Shown piece after piece: positions 16,274 through 23,881 of a stretch of DNA of 64,000 nt. The position numbers and the translations under genes are program-made. Every line of letters starts with the position of its first letter. The first letter of the stretch is position 1. A model generated the notes under the pieces. It was given only the letters and a program-made list of their open reading frames with translations. It did no database searches and had not been told where the DNA came from. The stretch is from Arcobacteraceae bacterium (GTDB lineage Bacteria; Campylobacterota; Campylobacteria; Campylobacterales; Arcobacteraceae), in assembly GCA_023138835.1 (NCBI GenBank), contig JAGLOP010000001.1, forward strand, positions 1-64,000. The letters run 5' to 3'.

Positions 16274-17515
16274 ATGACACAACGAGTTTTTTCATTACAG
16301 GAAACATCAGATATTTTGTCTGTTTCTAAAGATACATTAAGAAGATGGGATAATTTAGGTAAATTAAAAAGTAAAAGAAATCCTATAAATAATTATAGAG
16401 AGTACAAAAAAGAAGATTTAATATTTCTTGAAGAAGCTAAAATTTATTTTAATGAAAATAATGACATTAATACAAAACCATCAAAAGTATATAAAAGTAT
16501 TGAGTTATTTGCTGGTGCAGGTGGTTTAGCATTAGGACTAGAACAAGCAGGTATAGAACATTCTTTATTAAATGAAATTGATAAATTTGCTGTTCAAACT
16601 TTAAAAAGAAATAGACCTAACTGGAAAGTGGAACATGGAGATATTAAGGATATAGATTTTAAACCATATAAAAATAAAATTGATTTATTAACGGGTGGTT
16701 TCCCATGTCAAGCCTTTAGTTATGCAGGTAAGAAATTAGGTTTTGAAGATACAAGAGGAACTTTATTTTTTGAATTTGCAAGAGCCTTAAAAGAAACAAA
16801 TGCACCAGTATTTTTTGCAGAAAATGTTAAAGGATTATTAAGTCATGAAAAAGGAAAAACTCTACAAATTATGTTAGATGTATTAGATGAATTAGGTTAT
16901 CATATATTTCAGCCACGAGTATTAAAAGCTATTCATTATAATGTACCACAAAAGAGAGAGAGATTAATTATTGTTGGAATGAAAAAAGAATATATGAATA
17001 AAGTTAGTTATAATTATCCAGAACCATATGAAAAATTATATACTTTAAAAGATGCACTAAAAAAAGGTGAATTATATGATTGTGATGTTACAAAATCAGA
17101 TGGTCAACAATATCCAGAAAGAAAAAAAGAAATTTTAGATATGGTTCCTCCAGGTGAATATTGGAGAAGCTTACCAATAGATGTACAAAAAGAATATATG
17201 CAAAAAAGTTTTTATCTTGGTGGTGGTAAAACAGGAATGGCAAGAAGAATTAGTTGGGATGAACCAAGCCTTACATTAACATGTTCACCTGCTCAGAAAC
17301 AAACGGAAAGGTGTCATCCTGATGAAACAAGACCATTTCAAGTTAACGAATATGCTAGAATTCAAACTTTTCCTGATAATTGGATATTTGAAGGTTCTAA
17401 AACTCAACAGTATAAACAAATAGGTAATGCTGTACCTGTTAATCTTGCTAAAGAAATTGGTAAATCTATAGTAGATTTATTAAATAGTATAAATAACTAT
17501 AATATTAAAATATAG
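16274..17515 (+). CDS. DNA (cytosine-5) methyltransferase with N-terminal MerR-like HTH
   Basis: A 413-aa modification enzyme. Residues 1-58 form a MerR/excisionase-type helix-turn-helix (FSLQETSDILSVSKDTLRRWDNLGKL). From residue 75 the C5-methylase motifs follow in order: I (ELFAGAGGLALGLEQAG), IV with catalytic Cys145 (GGFPCQAFS), VI (ENVKGLL), VIII (QKRERLIIVG) and X (QIGNAVPVNLA). It protects DNA from the divergent Eco47II-like nuclease. The HTH could make it autoregulatory. It starts the cargo operon that continues 14 bp later into the OLD-family gene. Confidence 0.95.
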   Translation: MTQRVFSLQETSDILSVSKDTLRRWDNLGKLKSKRNPINNYREYKKEDLIFLEEAKIYFNENNDINTKPSKVYKSIELFAGAGGLALGLEQAGIEHSLLNEIDKFAVQTLKRNRPNWKVEHGDIKDIDFKPYKNKIDLLTGGFPCQAFSYAGKKLGFEDTRGTLFFEFARALKETNAPVFFAENVKGLLSHEKGKTLQIMLDVLDELGYHIFQPRVLKAIHYNVPQKRERLIIVGMKKEYMNKVSYNYPEPYEKLYTLKDALKKGELYDCDVTKSDGQQYPERKKEILDMVPPGEYWRSLPIDVQKEYMQKSFYLGGGKTGMARRISWDEPSLTLTCSPAQKQTERCHPDETRPFQVNEYARIQTFPDNWIFEGSKTQQYKQIGNAVPVNLAKEIGKSIVDLLNSINNYNIKI

Positions 17516-17529
17516 AGAAGTAGTATATT

Positions 17530-19206
17530 ATGTTAAAAATTCAACCTTTTGGAATAAAAAACTTTAGAAGCTTTGATGAAAATGGAATATTTTTAGATGA
17601 GATAAAGAAAATTAATATATTTATTGGAAAAAATAATTCTGGTAAATCTACACTGTTAAGATTTTTGAAGTATTTTGCTCAACACTCAAAAAAATTATCA
17701 GATTTTCCACACTCAATTGAAGAGGAGCACAGAAGAAATGGAAAGCCAATTTCAATAACTTTAATGCTAACGCATGAAGAATTAGGTTTTTCTAACTTTA
17801 ATAGATTAAATAATATTTTACCAAATCCATTTATATGTGACTATTTTTTTAGAAATAATAAAATTCAAATAAATGAAAATATACTTAAAAACATAGATAC
17901 TGTAACTTTAATAAAAATGCAAAAACAATACTCCGGTGCTCCACAAGCTACACTTATAAAAGCTGTAATAGATAATATTAGTAATCATGTAGAAAGAAAT
18001 TATAGAAATATTTTTAATAATGTAATTTACATACCTCATTTTAGGGTAGTTAATAAAAATGATTCTACTTCAAATGATTTATTTGAAATTGATGGTTCTA
18101 ACATTATCTCAAAAATGTTTGAAATGCAAAATCCAAGTATAGGACAAGAATTTCAAAAAGAACAATTTATAAAAATTCAAAAATTTGTTAGAGAACTCTT
18201 AAAGTTAAATACTTTAGAAATTGAAATTCCCCATACTAAAGATAATATTTTTATTAATATGCATAATAATAGACTTCCTTTAGAATCTTTTGGAACAGGT
18301 ATACATCAATTAGTTATATTATGTAGTGCATTAGTTATGAATGAAAATAAAATTGTATGTATAGAAGAACCAGAAATTCATTTACATCCAGAATTGCAAA
18401 GAAAGTTTTTGGACTTTTTAATTGAAGAAACAAATAATATATATTTTATTTCTACACATTCAAATGTTTTTGTTGATTTTCATAATGATTTAAAAATAAA
18501 TCATGTTTTATATGATGGTATTTCAACAAAAATAGAACAAGTAAATAGTAGTGATAATATTTATGAAGTATTAAATGATTTAGGATATAAAAATAGTGAT
18601 TTATTACAGTCAAATGGGATAATTTGGGTTGAAGGTCCAAGTGATAGAATATATTTAAATAAATGGTTGTCAATAGTTGCTCCTGAACTAGAAGAGGGAT
18701 TACATTATACTATTATGTTTTATGGTGGAAAACTATTAAGTCATTTAACATTACAAATCAAAGAATCACACAAAATAAATGGTTCTTTTTTTGAAAATGA
18801 TTTAATTGAATTATTAAAAATAAATCGTAATGCATATGTATTTATTGATAGAGATGGACAGACTACAAAAGCATCTTTAAATAGAACTAAAAAAAGAATT
18901 AAAGGTGAAATTGGAAATTCTAATTGGATTACTAAAGGTAGAGAAGTTGAAAACTACTTAACAGAAAATACAATTAATAAATGGCTCGAAACAAAAGATA
19001 AAACAACAGGAATATTTGTCAATAATATAAATTATAAAATTGAAGATAGTATTTCAAAAGTGAATACTAATATTAAATATAATTTAAATAAAAGTAAATA
19101 TTCAAAAGAAATAATTGAGTATATTGATAATGTAGATTTAGATATTTTAGATTTAAGGAAAAATATCAATCTACTTATTGCAAAAATTAAACAATGGAAT
19201 AAATAA
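17530..19206 (+). CDS. OLD-family ATPase/TOPRIM nuclease
   Basis: A 558-aa protein. An SMC/ABC-like ATPase comes first: Walker A GKNNSGKS (residues 33-40), signature-like SFGTGIHQ, Walker B VCIEEPE (E279-E280), H-loop STHSN. A TOPRIM nuclease domain follows, with VEGPSDR (Glu368) and IDRDG (Asp440, Asp442). This is the class 1/2 OLD architecture found in phage-defence proteins such as GajA and the P2 Old exonuclease. No UvrD-like GajB partner follows, so it is not a standard Gabija pair. It is tightly linked to a methyltransferase (14 bp) and an orphan gene (15 bp) in one operon. A defence role is inferred. Confidence 0.88.
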   Translation: MLKIQPFGIKNFRSFDENGIFLDEIKKINIFIGKNNSGKSTLLRFLKYFAQHSKKLSDFPHSIEEEHRRNGKPISITLMLTHEELGFSNFNRLNNILPNPFICDYFFRNNKIQINENILKNIDTVTLIKMQKQYSGAPQATLIKAVIDNISNHVERNYRNIFNNVIYIPHFRVVNKNDSTSNDLFEIDGSNIISKMFEMQNPSIGQEFQKEQFIKIQKFVRELLKLNTLEIEIPHTKDNIFINMHNNRLPLESFGTGIHQLVILCSALVMNENKIVCIEEPEIHLHPELQRKFLDFLIEETNNIYFISTHSNVFVDFHNDLKINHVLYDGISTKIEQVNSSDNIYEVLNDLGYKNSDLLQSNGIIWVEGPSDRIYLNKWLSIVAPELEEGLHYTIMFYGGKLLSHLTLQIKESHKINGSFFENDLIELLKINRNAYVFIDRDGQTTKASLNRTKKRIKGEIGNSNWITKGREVENYLTENTINKWLETKDKTTGIFVNNINYKIEDSISKVNTNIKYNLNKSKYSKEIIEYIDNVDLDILDLRKNINLLIAKIKQWNK

Positions 19207-19221
19207 TTTAAAAAAAGTTAT

Positions 19222-20340
19222 ATGATAAATTTATTAAATATTACTCAAAATCATATTAATAATTTAATGAACTTTCATAAAACTAATTTAGATAACCCTT
19301 TTAATGACAATCAAATAAATGATATTCTATCTATCATCACAAATATTATAAAAAAAGATGAAATGATAATCAATAATAAGAAAGAGATACCAAAAAATAC
19401 ACTCTATCTTTTTAATTTAATTTCAAACTATCAAACTGCATATATAAAATCTAAAAAAGAATATAAAACTATTAGAATAAATACATTAGAATCACTTGGT
19501 AAAGGTAATAAAAAAAGAATACAAAAATTAGAAGATAATAAAAATACAATAGATGACAAAAGTCAATCACAAGATAAAAGAATCATAGCTTATTTTGAGA
19601 ATATAATATTGGAGCCTATTATAAAAGGTAATCAAAAATATGCTAATTTAATCTTATCATTTGCTTTTATATACAAAGATATTATATTGAGTATATTTCA
19701 TCTACTTTTTAAATACAATAAAGATATTTTACGTATAGCAAAGAAGATGGATGAATCATTAGAGTTTTTTGAATATACATATCTTGCACCATCCAAAATA
19801 GTAAATTCAATAACAATTTTAATTTATTTGTTTATAAAAGAGAATACTAATATAAGTAAACAAGAGAATTTAAAATTTACCAAAAATATTATAAATATAT
19901 ATTTCCCAATTAATGCTCCTATTCTAAGAAAAGATTTTTTAGATAATGATATTTATTGTGCTGGTATATATAATAGTTTACCAATATTTCAATGGAATAC
20001 ATCAACTACAAATAAAATTTATTATAACGATGAGAATATTAAACAATATCAAAAATTTACAGATAAAATATTTAATGAACTTGGTATATTAAAATATATC
20101 CTTATTGTTACACTCAGTAAAAATTTATCAAAAGATGATAGAAATACAATCATTAATCAAACTATAAATATAAAAAATATGATAAATAACTTACCAACTA
20201 CATATTTAAAATCACAATTTAAACTTAATGGTTTATTGTATAAAAAACCTAAAAAAACTTTCAAATATTACTTATTACTACCAATAAGCCTTATATTTAC
20301 CAAATTTGTAGCACTTGTTACCAAATTTACACTTCGTTAA
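19222..20340 (+). CDS. Orphan 372-aa protein, possible partner of the OLD nuclease
   Basis: I do not recognise this protein. It is 372 aa, very Lys/Asn/Ile-rich and AT-rich, mostly helical, with hydrophobic stretches near residues 148-172 and 190-205 and a C-terminal hydrophobic segment YYLLLPISLIFTKFVALVTKF that could anchor it in the membrane. No catalytic motif is visible. It follows the OLD-type gene by 15 bp, so co-expression is likely. Its last ~13 codons are written in the TACCAAATTT repeats of the downstream regulatory region, so the natural C-terminus may have been rebuilt when the cargo joined the element backbone. Confidence 0.75.
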   Translation: MINLLNITQNHINNLMNFHKTNLDNPFNDNQINDILSIITNIIKKDEMIINNKKEIPKNTLYLFNLISNYQTAYIKSKKEYKTIRINTLESLGKGNKKRIQKLEDNKNTIDDKSQSQDKRIIAYFENIILEPIIKGNQKYANLILSFAFIYKDIILSIFHLLFKYNKDILRIAKKMDESLEFFEYTYLAPSKIVNSITILIYLFIKENTNISKQENLKFTKNIINIYFPINAPILRKDFLDNDIYCAGIYNSLPIFQWNTSTTNKIYYNDENIKQYQKFTDKIFNELGILKYILIVTLSKNLSKDDRNTIINQTINIKNMINNLPTTYLKSQFKLNGLLYKKPKKTFKYYLLLPISLIFTKFVALVTKFTLR

Positions 20341-20363
20341 TCTATCCAAATACCAAATTTGTA
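20298..20363. repeat. Iteron-like repeats before the replication genes
   Basis: TACCAAATTT occurs at 20298, 20319 and 20351 (two copies extend to TACCAAATTTGTA), spaced 21 and 32 bases, near two and three helical turns. The core CAAATTTG is palindromic. They precede the ssb-rep-xis-int unit and could be a replication origin or the operator of the element's backbone genes. Confidence 0.6.
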
Positions 20364-20423
20364 ACTATCATTTTCTTGTCGGCAAATACAACTGGCAATC
20401 GATTGTCCCTAAAAGGATAAGTT

Positions 20424-20681
20424 ATGCTAACTTTAAAAGCAAAATTATTTGGTATGTATCGTTCAAACGATTACAAAAATAAAGAAACTGGTGAAGTGCA
20501 AGTAGGAAAGATAAAACTACAACTTCTAACAAATAGAACTATGCAAGATGGAAGTGATAAACAAGAATTACTTGATATATCAATACCACCTGAAAAAGCA
20601 AACCTTTATAAAAATAAAGTAGGTCAAGAAGTAAGTGTAGATATTGGTGTAATTGGAAAAGTTACATACTACGGTATCTAA
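20424..20681 (+). CDS. Small OB-fold-like protein, probable ssDNA-binding protein
   Basis: An 85-aa protein of alternating beta-strand character (LTLKAKLFGMYRS, VGKIKLQLLTN, VSVDIGVIGKVTYYGI) with no Cys or membrane segment. Size, strand pattern and position beside a rolling-circle Rep resemble the helix-destabilising proteins of filamentous phages and their satellites. AAAAGGATAAGTT precedes the ATG. It begins the backbone half of the element. The assignment rests on context and pattern, not on a diagnostic motif. Confidence 0.55.
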   Translation: MLTLKAKLFGMYRSNDYKNKETGEVQVGKIKLQLLTNRTMQDGSDKQELLDISIPPEKANLYKNKVGQEVSVDIGVIGKVTYYGI

Positions 20682-20704
20682 AAAAGGTCGCTGAAGATGA
20701 GAAG

Positions 20705-20791
20705 AAAAAAAACTCAGTCGGAGTACTGATTTTTTTACTTCGATATCGTAAGCAAAATATTGTACGGGGCGTTCTCTTAGTAACACGCCCC
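20705..20791. promoter_or_regulatory. Two stem-loops between ssb-like and rep genes (attenuator or rolling-circle origin)
   Basis: The first hairpin (20705-20737) pairs an A-run plus TCAGT with ACTGA plus a T-run, terminator-like on both strands. The second (20766-20791) has a perfect GGGGCGT/ACGCCCC stem and a 12-base loop, unusually GC-rich here. Hairpins next to a Rep gene are where a nick site is expected. No nick sequence could be identified. Confidence 0.45.
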
Positions 20792-20814
20792 TCTTAACGG
20801 AGAAAGGTAAAACA

Positions 20815-22176
20815 ATGAACGATATTAAAATGATACATGGTATTGATACTTTGTATTACTACTGTGAAACAAATATAAATTTTGAAGACCTATTTTTAGA
20901 TATTCAAGACCAAATTGAACATCAAAAAGGTATCTTTGAAAAGAAATATGTTGAGTATGAAAATAATGATATAAATATATTAATCAATGATATACCTTTA
21001 AACTTTTTAGGTAAGGCTGAGGGCTTTTACTGGTTTAAAGATATCAATAACTTTTTTAAAATAGGTTTTAAAGACAGATTCAAACTAGTAACACAAAATG
21101 ATATAAAAGTACAGCTTCTTGGAATTGGAATATATACAATTGGTATAAAATCTCTAATTGAGTTTATCAATGAAAAACTGCTTCTTGATGTAGTAACTGG
21201 ATTTAATCCAATTACAAGAGCAGATTTAAACTGCTTTGTACAATATGATTTTAGTTTTATTACAAAAGAGATGTTTTCTACAAGAAAAAGAAAATATGCA
21301 ACAGTAAGTGAGATTGGAAGTGCTACAGCTACACAAACTTTATATGTAGGAAAAGACCCTTTTAAACTTCGTTTATACAACAAAAAAGAAGAACTAAAAA
21401 AATCAAATAAAAAAGATTTAATGTATGAGTATTTTTTAAATAATGGCTTTGATATGGAACAACCACTATTTAATGTTGAATTTGAGATGAAAAGAGAGCA
21501 TCTAAAGCAATTTAATATCTTAACCGTTGATGAGCTACTAAAAAATTCTGTAAAGCTATTTCGTATAGCTATGGATGAAATAAGGCTTATAGATATATCA
21601 AATATCACAGAAAAAGATGTTAAAAATAATTCTAAAAGTAGAGCTAAAACATTACCTATTTGGGAACATATAAAAAACTCATATAAACTAGATGAATTTT
21701 TACAAACTACTTTAGGACTTGAAAGGATAAAAAGAGCTATATCAATTTATGATGATAATAAATTTAGATTAGAAATAATAGCACTATTACGAAGAGCATT
21801 TATAAATAATCTTCAAGTAGAGGTAACTGATCTTGATGGATATTATTTTGAAGCTAAAAACTCTTTAAAAGAAACTACAACATCAAAAGAGGTGAAAAAA
21901 ACTTATGAGGACTTAGATAACTATATCAATGAGGATGGTAAAAAAGAAAAGCTGCGAATTTTAAAAGATGGAACAATAATTAAACCTGTAAATGTTGTTA
22001 GTGTAAATGAGCTTAGTGATTTAGATTTACATAAATATCTTGATAAGGTAACTTTACATAAAGATTTATCTGATAAAGATTATCATCTATGGCAAATAGC
22101 ACATAAGGAAGCTATTAAAAGAGGATTTATTCCAATTATTCACTCTGGTAAAGCAAGTAGTAAAAAAGATTTATAA
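20815..22176 (+). CDS. Rolling-circle replication initiator (Rep_trans/phage CRI-like)
   Basis: A 453-aa protein. The pattern TRADLNCFVQYDF, then TQTLYVGKDPFKLRLYNKKEEL, then FNVEFEMKREHLKQF matches the replication-initiation-factor superfamily (Rep_trans, phage replication protein CRI, MobT-type relaxases). These enzymes nick one strand through a Tyr and start rolling-circle replication or mobilisation. The C-terminal ~100 residues are charged and unassigned. Strong RBS (GGAGAAAGG). It is followed at 12 bp by an HTH gene and then the integrase. It gives the element a means of autonomous replication or mobilisation (inference). Confidence 0.8.
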   Translation: MNDIKMIHGIDTLYYYCETNINFEDLFLDIQDQIEHQKGIFEKKYVEYENNDINILINDIPLNFLGKAEGFYWFKDINNFFKIGFKDRFKLVTQNDIKVQLLGIGIYTIGIKSLIEFINEKLLLDVVTGFNPITRADLNCFVQYDFSFITKEMFSTRKRKYATVSEIGSATATQTLYVGKDPFKLRLYNKKEELKKSNKKDLMYEYFLNNGFDMEQPLFNVEFEMKREHLKQFNILTVDELLKNSVKLFRIAMDEIRLIDISNITEKDVKNNSKSRAKTLPIWEHIKNSYKLDEFLQTTLGLERIKRAISIYDDNKFRLEIIALLRRAFINNLQVEVTDLDGYYFEAKNSLKETTTSKEVKKTYEDLDNYINEDGKKEKLRILKDGTIIKPVNVVSVNELSDLDLHKYLDKVTLHKDLSDKDYHLWQIAHKEAIKRGFIPIIHSGKASSKKDL

Positions 22177-22188
22177 GGTTATTAAATT

Positions 22189-22395
22189 ATGTACTTATCA
22201 TTAAGAAAAATATGTTCTAAATATGATATTCACAAAGATACATTAAAAAAGTTTAATATGGTTGAGGGAATTCATTTTGTAAGAATTAATAAAATGATTC
22301 GATACCATGAACAAAAAATGCATAAATTATTAACTTCAAATACTAAACCATCTAAATCAATTTCTGATGAAATATTAGACAGACTATTAATCTAA
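22189..22395 (+). CDS. Small HTH protein, probable excisionase
   Basis: A 68-aa protein with a helix-turn-helix (LRKICSKYDIHKDTLKKF) and a following RYHEQKMHKLL helix, like AlpA/Xis-type factors and many small HTH proteins encoded next to integrases. It lies 12 bp after rep and 13 bp before int. It would set recombination direction and might repress the unit. The role is inferred from size, HTH and position. Confidence 0.7.
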   Translation: MYLSLRKICSKYDIHKDTLKKFNMVEGIHFVRINKMIRYHEQKMHKLLTSNTKPSKSISDEILDRLLI

Positions 22396-22408
22396 AAAAG
22401 GTATAATA

Positions 22409-23509
22409 ATGTTACATAGTATATCTGTCCGAAAGGATGGTAAAAAAATGGCAAATAGTTTTATTAAGGATAATAAGATTTGGATTGATTATAATGTTGA
22501 TGGTAAGCGATATCGTAAATCTACGGGTTTATCTGATAAAGCATCAAATCACAAGATAGTTAATAATAAAATCATTCCTGAATTATCACATAAGATTGCA
22601 ACTGGTGAAATATTTAAAAAGAAACCTAAAACCTTTAGGTATTATGGTGAAATATTTTTAAAATTTAAAGAAGCTCGATTAAGAGCTTATAGTGAAAGAG
22701 AACCTTACTTTAAAAGACTTATTAAGGTTTTTGAAGATAGGGAAATTGATAAGATAACTAGGTTAGATGTTAAAGAATATTTATTTTCTTTAAAGATGAA
22801 AACTCACTCTAAAGGTATTTATAAAAGTGCTATAAAAGAGATATTTGAAATTGCTGTTGATGATGGTGTTATCAATATTAATCCTGCGATTAATATAAAA
22901 TTACCACCTGACAGAAAAGAAGATATAGAGTATTTTTCAGTTGAAGAAGTAAATAAGATGATAAATAGTGCTACTGGTATTATGAAGCCCTATTTATTAT
23001 TAGCATTTAATACGGGTATGCGACCAGAAGAGATACTTGGATTACAATTTCAAGATATACAAGATGATTATATTGATATTAAACGAGTAAGAACAAAAGG
23101 TAGGATAGATTATCCAAAAACTAAAAGTTCTTTTCGTAAGATACCTTATCCATCTTTTATAAAAAAAGAGATTGAAGTTTTAAAGAATAAGTCATTATTT
23201 TTATTTGATTATATTGATGATGCAGGTCGTTTAAGGCATCAATGGCTTAAAGTTATAAAAGATAGTGGTGTTAAGTATAGAAAATTATATTCTACACGAC
23301 ATACATTTGCAACTTTAATGCTAAAGGATAATATTGTAAGCCTAAATGAGTTAGCAGGGTTATTAGGACATTCTAGTCCAAAAGTAACTTTGGCACATTA
23401 TGCAAGTATAATTAATCCTGAGCTAGTTAATTTAGGGAAAAACTTTAGTTTATTCGGTCACGATTTGGGCACGATTGAAACTAGAGAAGTTGTTGAAGCC
23501 TGTATTTAA
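22409..23509 (+). CDS. int: Tyrosine integrase of the rnpB-targeting element
   Basis: A 366-aa phage-type integrase: an N-terminal arm-binding region (YNVDGKRYRKSTGL), a SAM-like core-binding domain (about residues 75-160) and a catalytic domain with R205 (TGMRPEEILGL), Lys near 245, STRHTFATLML (R297), LLGHSSPKVT and the nucleophile Y331 (HYAS). The HxxR His is replaced by Tyr (YSTR), a tolerated variation. The start may be the ATG at 22409 or 22448 (AAAGGATGG before it). Its 3' end contains arm-type repeats and it stops seven bases before the rnpB 3' end, its probable target. Confidence 0.95.
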   Translation: MLHSISVRKDGKKMANSFIKDNKIWIDYNVDGKRYRKSTGLSDKASNHKIVNNKIIPELSHKIATGEIFKKKPKTFRYYGEIFLKFKEARLRAYSEREPYFKRLIKVFEDREIDKITRLDVKEYLFSLKMKTHSKGIYKSAIKEIFEIAVDDGVININPAINIKLPPDRKEDIEYFSVEEVNKMINSATGIMKPYLLLAFNTGMRPEEILGLQFQDIQDDYIDIKRVRTKGRIDYPKTKSSFRKIPYPSFIKKEIEVLKNKSLFLFDYIDDAGRLRHQWLKVIKDSGVKYRKLYSTRHTFATLMLKDNIVSLNELAGLLGHSSPKVTLAHYASIINPELVNLGKNFSLFGHDLGTIETREVVEACI

Positions 23510-23515
23510 AGGCTT
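23496..23515. terminator. Hairpin between integrase stop and rnpB end
   Basis: AAGCCT/AGGCTT stem with an 8-base loop overlapping the integrase stop. It may end integrase transcription and, on the minus strand, rnpB. There is no T-run, so confidence is low. Related hairpins lie beside att copies 1 and 2. Confidence 0.35.
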
Positions 23516-23545
23516 TATAAAGTAGGTACAGCTGTAAGCTGAGTT
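23516..23545 (-). repeat. att copy 4: functional rnpB 3' end (element right boundary)
   Basis: This copy completes rnpB. It contains the 3' strand of helix P1 and the conserved AACTCAGCTTACAG region. Its TAGGTACAGC pairs perfectly with the rnpB 5' end, whereas the other copies carry TAGGCACAGC. Confidence 0.9.
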
Positions 23546-23862
23546 TTGTATTAAATAATAATTTATCTAGCTGTTTGATTACTCAAACAATCGAGCGAAA
23601 AGAAGAATTGTGAAGTTTATACCACTCTTTTCTTGCTTCTAGTTGGGTTTACATAGCTGTTAAGATTGCTCAAAACACTGGTAGGCTCTTACTCTACCGT
23701 TTCACCTTTACTTTACTCTAACCAAGAGTTAAGTAGTTTACTTTCTGTTGCACTATCCCTTAGGTTTCCCTAGCCATCAGTTAGATGGAACCATACTTCA
23801 CGGAAGCCCAGACTTTCCTCTTGAAATTTAATTTCAAGCTATTATCTGCTGTACCTAGATGG
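23521..23862 (-). ncRNA. rnpB: RNase P RNA
   Basis: The catalytic RNA of RNase P, bacterial type A, about 340 nt. Read on the minus strand it has GAGGAAAGTCTGGGCTTC (CR I), CAACAGAAAGTAAACTAC, GGTGAAACGGTAGAGTAAGAG and AACTCAGCTTACAG near the 3' end. The ends pair as helix P1: TAGGTACAGC at 23848-23857 with its complement at 23523-23532. Its 3' end is the attachment site of the integrated elements to the left. The 5' end is placed just outside P1 and is approximate. It starts within 20 bases of the lolA stop. Confidence 0.94.
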
Positions 23863-23881
23863 AAGTTTATCCAATCTTTTA

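Noticed and set aside
17530-20340. Gabija (GajAB) system
   Set aside because: The first gene fits a GajA-like architecture, but the second has no helicase motifs, so the name is not supported.
21027-21608. Minus-strand 193-aa ORF within rep
   Set aside because: Shadow of the AT-rich rep gene; composition and lack of RBS argue against coding.
20424-23509. Complete filamentous prophage
   Set aside because: Rep and a small SSB-like protein are present, but there are no coat, assembly or Zot genes.
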